A stretch of DNA of 64,000 nucleotides from Pontibacter flavimaris (lineage in GTDB: Bacteria; Bacteroidota; Bacteroidia; Cytophagales; Hymenobacteraceae): positions 310,001-374,000 of the forward strand of contig NZ_LVWA01000002.1 of NCBI RefSeq assembly GCF_001907195.1, in the 5' to 3' direction. This document shows positions 62,897 to 64,000 of this stretch, piece by piece; within the stretch, counting starts at the first letter, position 1; the number at the start of each line of letters is the position of its first letter. Under the pieces are notes generated by a model. It was not told the origin of the DNA. It ran no database searches and saw only the letters and a program-made list of their open reading frames with translations. The position numbers were made by a program, and so were the translations under genes.

Positions 62897-64000
62897 TTAT
62901 TCACCTATGTTCACGATGAACTCATAGCTTCTGGCCACACATACACCGTTTTTCACGATAAAGCACTCCGCCCAGTGTGTCCCCTTATAGCTTGAGTACT
63001 CTTTCTGGTTTAGTCCTCCCTTGCCTAGTGTCCTAGAGTGATAAATGCCTCCTCTCAGTCCCTTGTTCTTCTCTGCCTCTTCGCCTGTATTCACTATCTG
63101 CCAATAGACATCAAACGGTTTAGGAACGTTGGTGGAGGCGACAAAGAAGATGTCACAATATTTAGGCACAATATTATTCCCTGTTAAAGTAACTCGCTTG
63201 CCTTTGCTGTTTTTGTAGTGACCATGTATTTCTACTTTATAGCGAATCACAACCGGCCACTGAGGCTGCTGCCTATGGGCTGCGTTTATAACAGCTAGCA
63301 AATAGGATGGCTGCTGGTACCTCTCAGTAATCAGGTTTTTGACACCAAGCTCTTCTACAGCCTCGTTAACCGATCGGGTGCCGAACAGCTCTTTGGAGTA
63401 TCTGTAAGCCTCGGTCAGATTGCATGACAGAAGAAGTGCAAAGTCCTCTTTGGCTTTCTCGAGCCATTCATAGAAGTTCTTCTCCCTTTCTGACTCTAAA
63501 AACCACCTGTCAGCGAAGTTTTCCTCAGGGTTAACAGGGTTGCCGACCCACTTGATGTACCTGTCAAGTGCTGGGCTGTATCTCTCCTCTATGAAGCTTT
63601 CCATGCGCTGGAGCACGTTGGAGAGAGCCAGGGCAACATCGGCCTCCCTATTATATGCCCTGGCGGCCAGAGTTGTGATGATGATGGAGATCGGCTTGCA
63701 TGGGTCTCCCCCATACATGATGTCCCTGTGCCTTTTAAGAAGCTGAACTACCCTCTGCAGGGGCTCTTTTCGCTTTTCGTAGACTGGGAGTGGCTCAACG
63801 GAGGCCCTGATGCTGCGGGACTCTAGCAGAGAAACTCTCGACCTTTCCTTGAACCATGCCGCATAGCCGAATGGATTGCTCTTCAGCCAGTTGGTCGTGT
63901 TCGTGTCAGATGTGTAATTCCCAAGCCGCTTGTCCGTGATACGGAGCGCCAGCTGATCCACCTGGCTTTGGTCCAAAGAGGCAAATGAACTCTCGAGCAA
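62897..64000 (-). CDS. CBASS CD-NTase (SMODS nucleotidyltransferase) with AGS-C sensor domain, C-terminal part
   Basis: 367 residues in the window; the 5' end and the catalytic GS...DxD motif lie beyond base 64000. The stretch EPLQRVVQLLKRHRDIMYGGD, then PISIIITTLAARAY is the conserved C-terminal part of SMODS nucleotidyltransferases. The last 130 residues match AGS-C: FFVASTNVPKPFDVYWQIVNTGEEAEKNKGLRGGIY, SYKGTHWAECFIVKNGVCVARSYEFIVNI. CD-NTases make cyclic oligonucleotides upon phage infection and activate an effector. The effector is not in the window on this side; the only neighbour is the broken DUF2971 gene, so it should lie to the right, upstream in transcription, or elsewhere. Confidence 0.85.
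   Translation of the reverse strand: MLESSFASLDQSQVDQLALRITDKRLGNYTSDTNTTNWLKSNPFGYAAWFKERSRVSLLESRSIRASVEPLPVYEKRKEPLQRVVQLLKRHRDIMYGGDPCKPISIIITTLAARAYNREADVALALSNVLQRMESFIEERYSPALDRYIKWVGNPVNPEENFADRWFLESEREKNFYEWLEKAKEDFALLLSCNLTEAYRYSKELFGTRSVNEAVEELGVKNLITERYQQPSYLLAVINAAHRQQPQWPVVIRYKVEIHGHYKNSKGKRVTLTGNNIVPKYCDIFFVASTNVPKPFDVYWQIVNTGEEAEKNKGLRGGIYHSRTLGKGGLNQKEYSSYKGTHWAECFIVKNGVCVARSYEFIVNIGE

Noticed and set aside
1..64000. CRISPR array
   Set aside because: No regularly spaced direct repeats; the AAGTATAA words are irregular and too short.

Overview
The window looks like the chromosome of a Bacteroidota bacterium, most likely a Cytophagales / Hymenobacteraceae (Pontibacter-like) species. 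The evidence is three SusC/SusD pairs, many lipoproteins, promoters of the TTTG / TAnnTTTG type, few Shine-Dalgarno sequences, and an unusual dispersed octamer (AAGTATAA / TTATACTT) found throughout genes and intergenic DNA. This assignment is inference; no marker-gene search was possible.

Layout. 1-0.9 kb: 3' end of a nitric oxide reductase gene and a small acidic lipoprotein. 1-7.7 kb (minus): a galactoside operon read as GH2 beta-galactosidase lipoprotein, galK, galT and a vSGLT-like sodium/galactose symporter. 8-8.9 kb: a class A beta-lactamase-like lipoprotein. 9.1-24 kb: a glycoside-oxidation locus with GMC oxidoreductase plus its small 'subunit 3', SusC/SusD, a second GMC oxidoreductase, a HEAT-repeat protein with two DUF1080 (3-keto-glycoside hydrolase/lyase) domains, and a Tat-exported Gfo/Idh/MocA oxidoreductase. 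Together they suggest the oxidise-then-eliminate route of glycoside cleavage. 24.8-45 kb (minus): two operons that look like one alpha-mannoside locus. The first is SusC, SusD, DUF3823, SGNH hydrolase and two tandem sulfatases. The second is LacI regulator, GH92, GH92, GH125 and ROK kinase. A near-identical LacI-type palindrome sits in both promoters. 45-57 kb: a GDSL esterase, a third SusC/SusD pair, an M14 metallocarboxypeptidase, an M20 amidohydrolase and a deleted GH3 pseudogene.

Between the third SusC/SusD pair (minus) and the M14 gene (plus) lie two divergent SAM-riboswitch-like leaders, seen as a 40-bp inverted repeat. Each is followed about ten bases later by a 32-codon ORF that ends in a cysteine run (CCCSCCC or CCCSR). 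This implies sulfur-amino-acid control of an outer-membrane importer and a secreted peptidase.

57.3-64 kb is a defence island. It starts near a tRNA/tmRNA 3'-end fragment, a likely attachment-site scar. It carries a Septu-like pair (PtuA-type ATPase and PtuB-type HNH nuclease), a DUF2971 gene broken by two in-frame stops, and the 3' part of a CBASS CD-NTase with an AGS-C sensor domain, cut by the window end. The most striking object in the window is the Septu ATPase: a complete FtsZ GTPase domain, with tubulin signature and T7-loop catalytic motif intact, is inserted in frame between its Walker A half and its signature/Walker B half. I read this as a candidate integrated-decoy or division-linked antiphage system.
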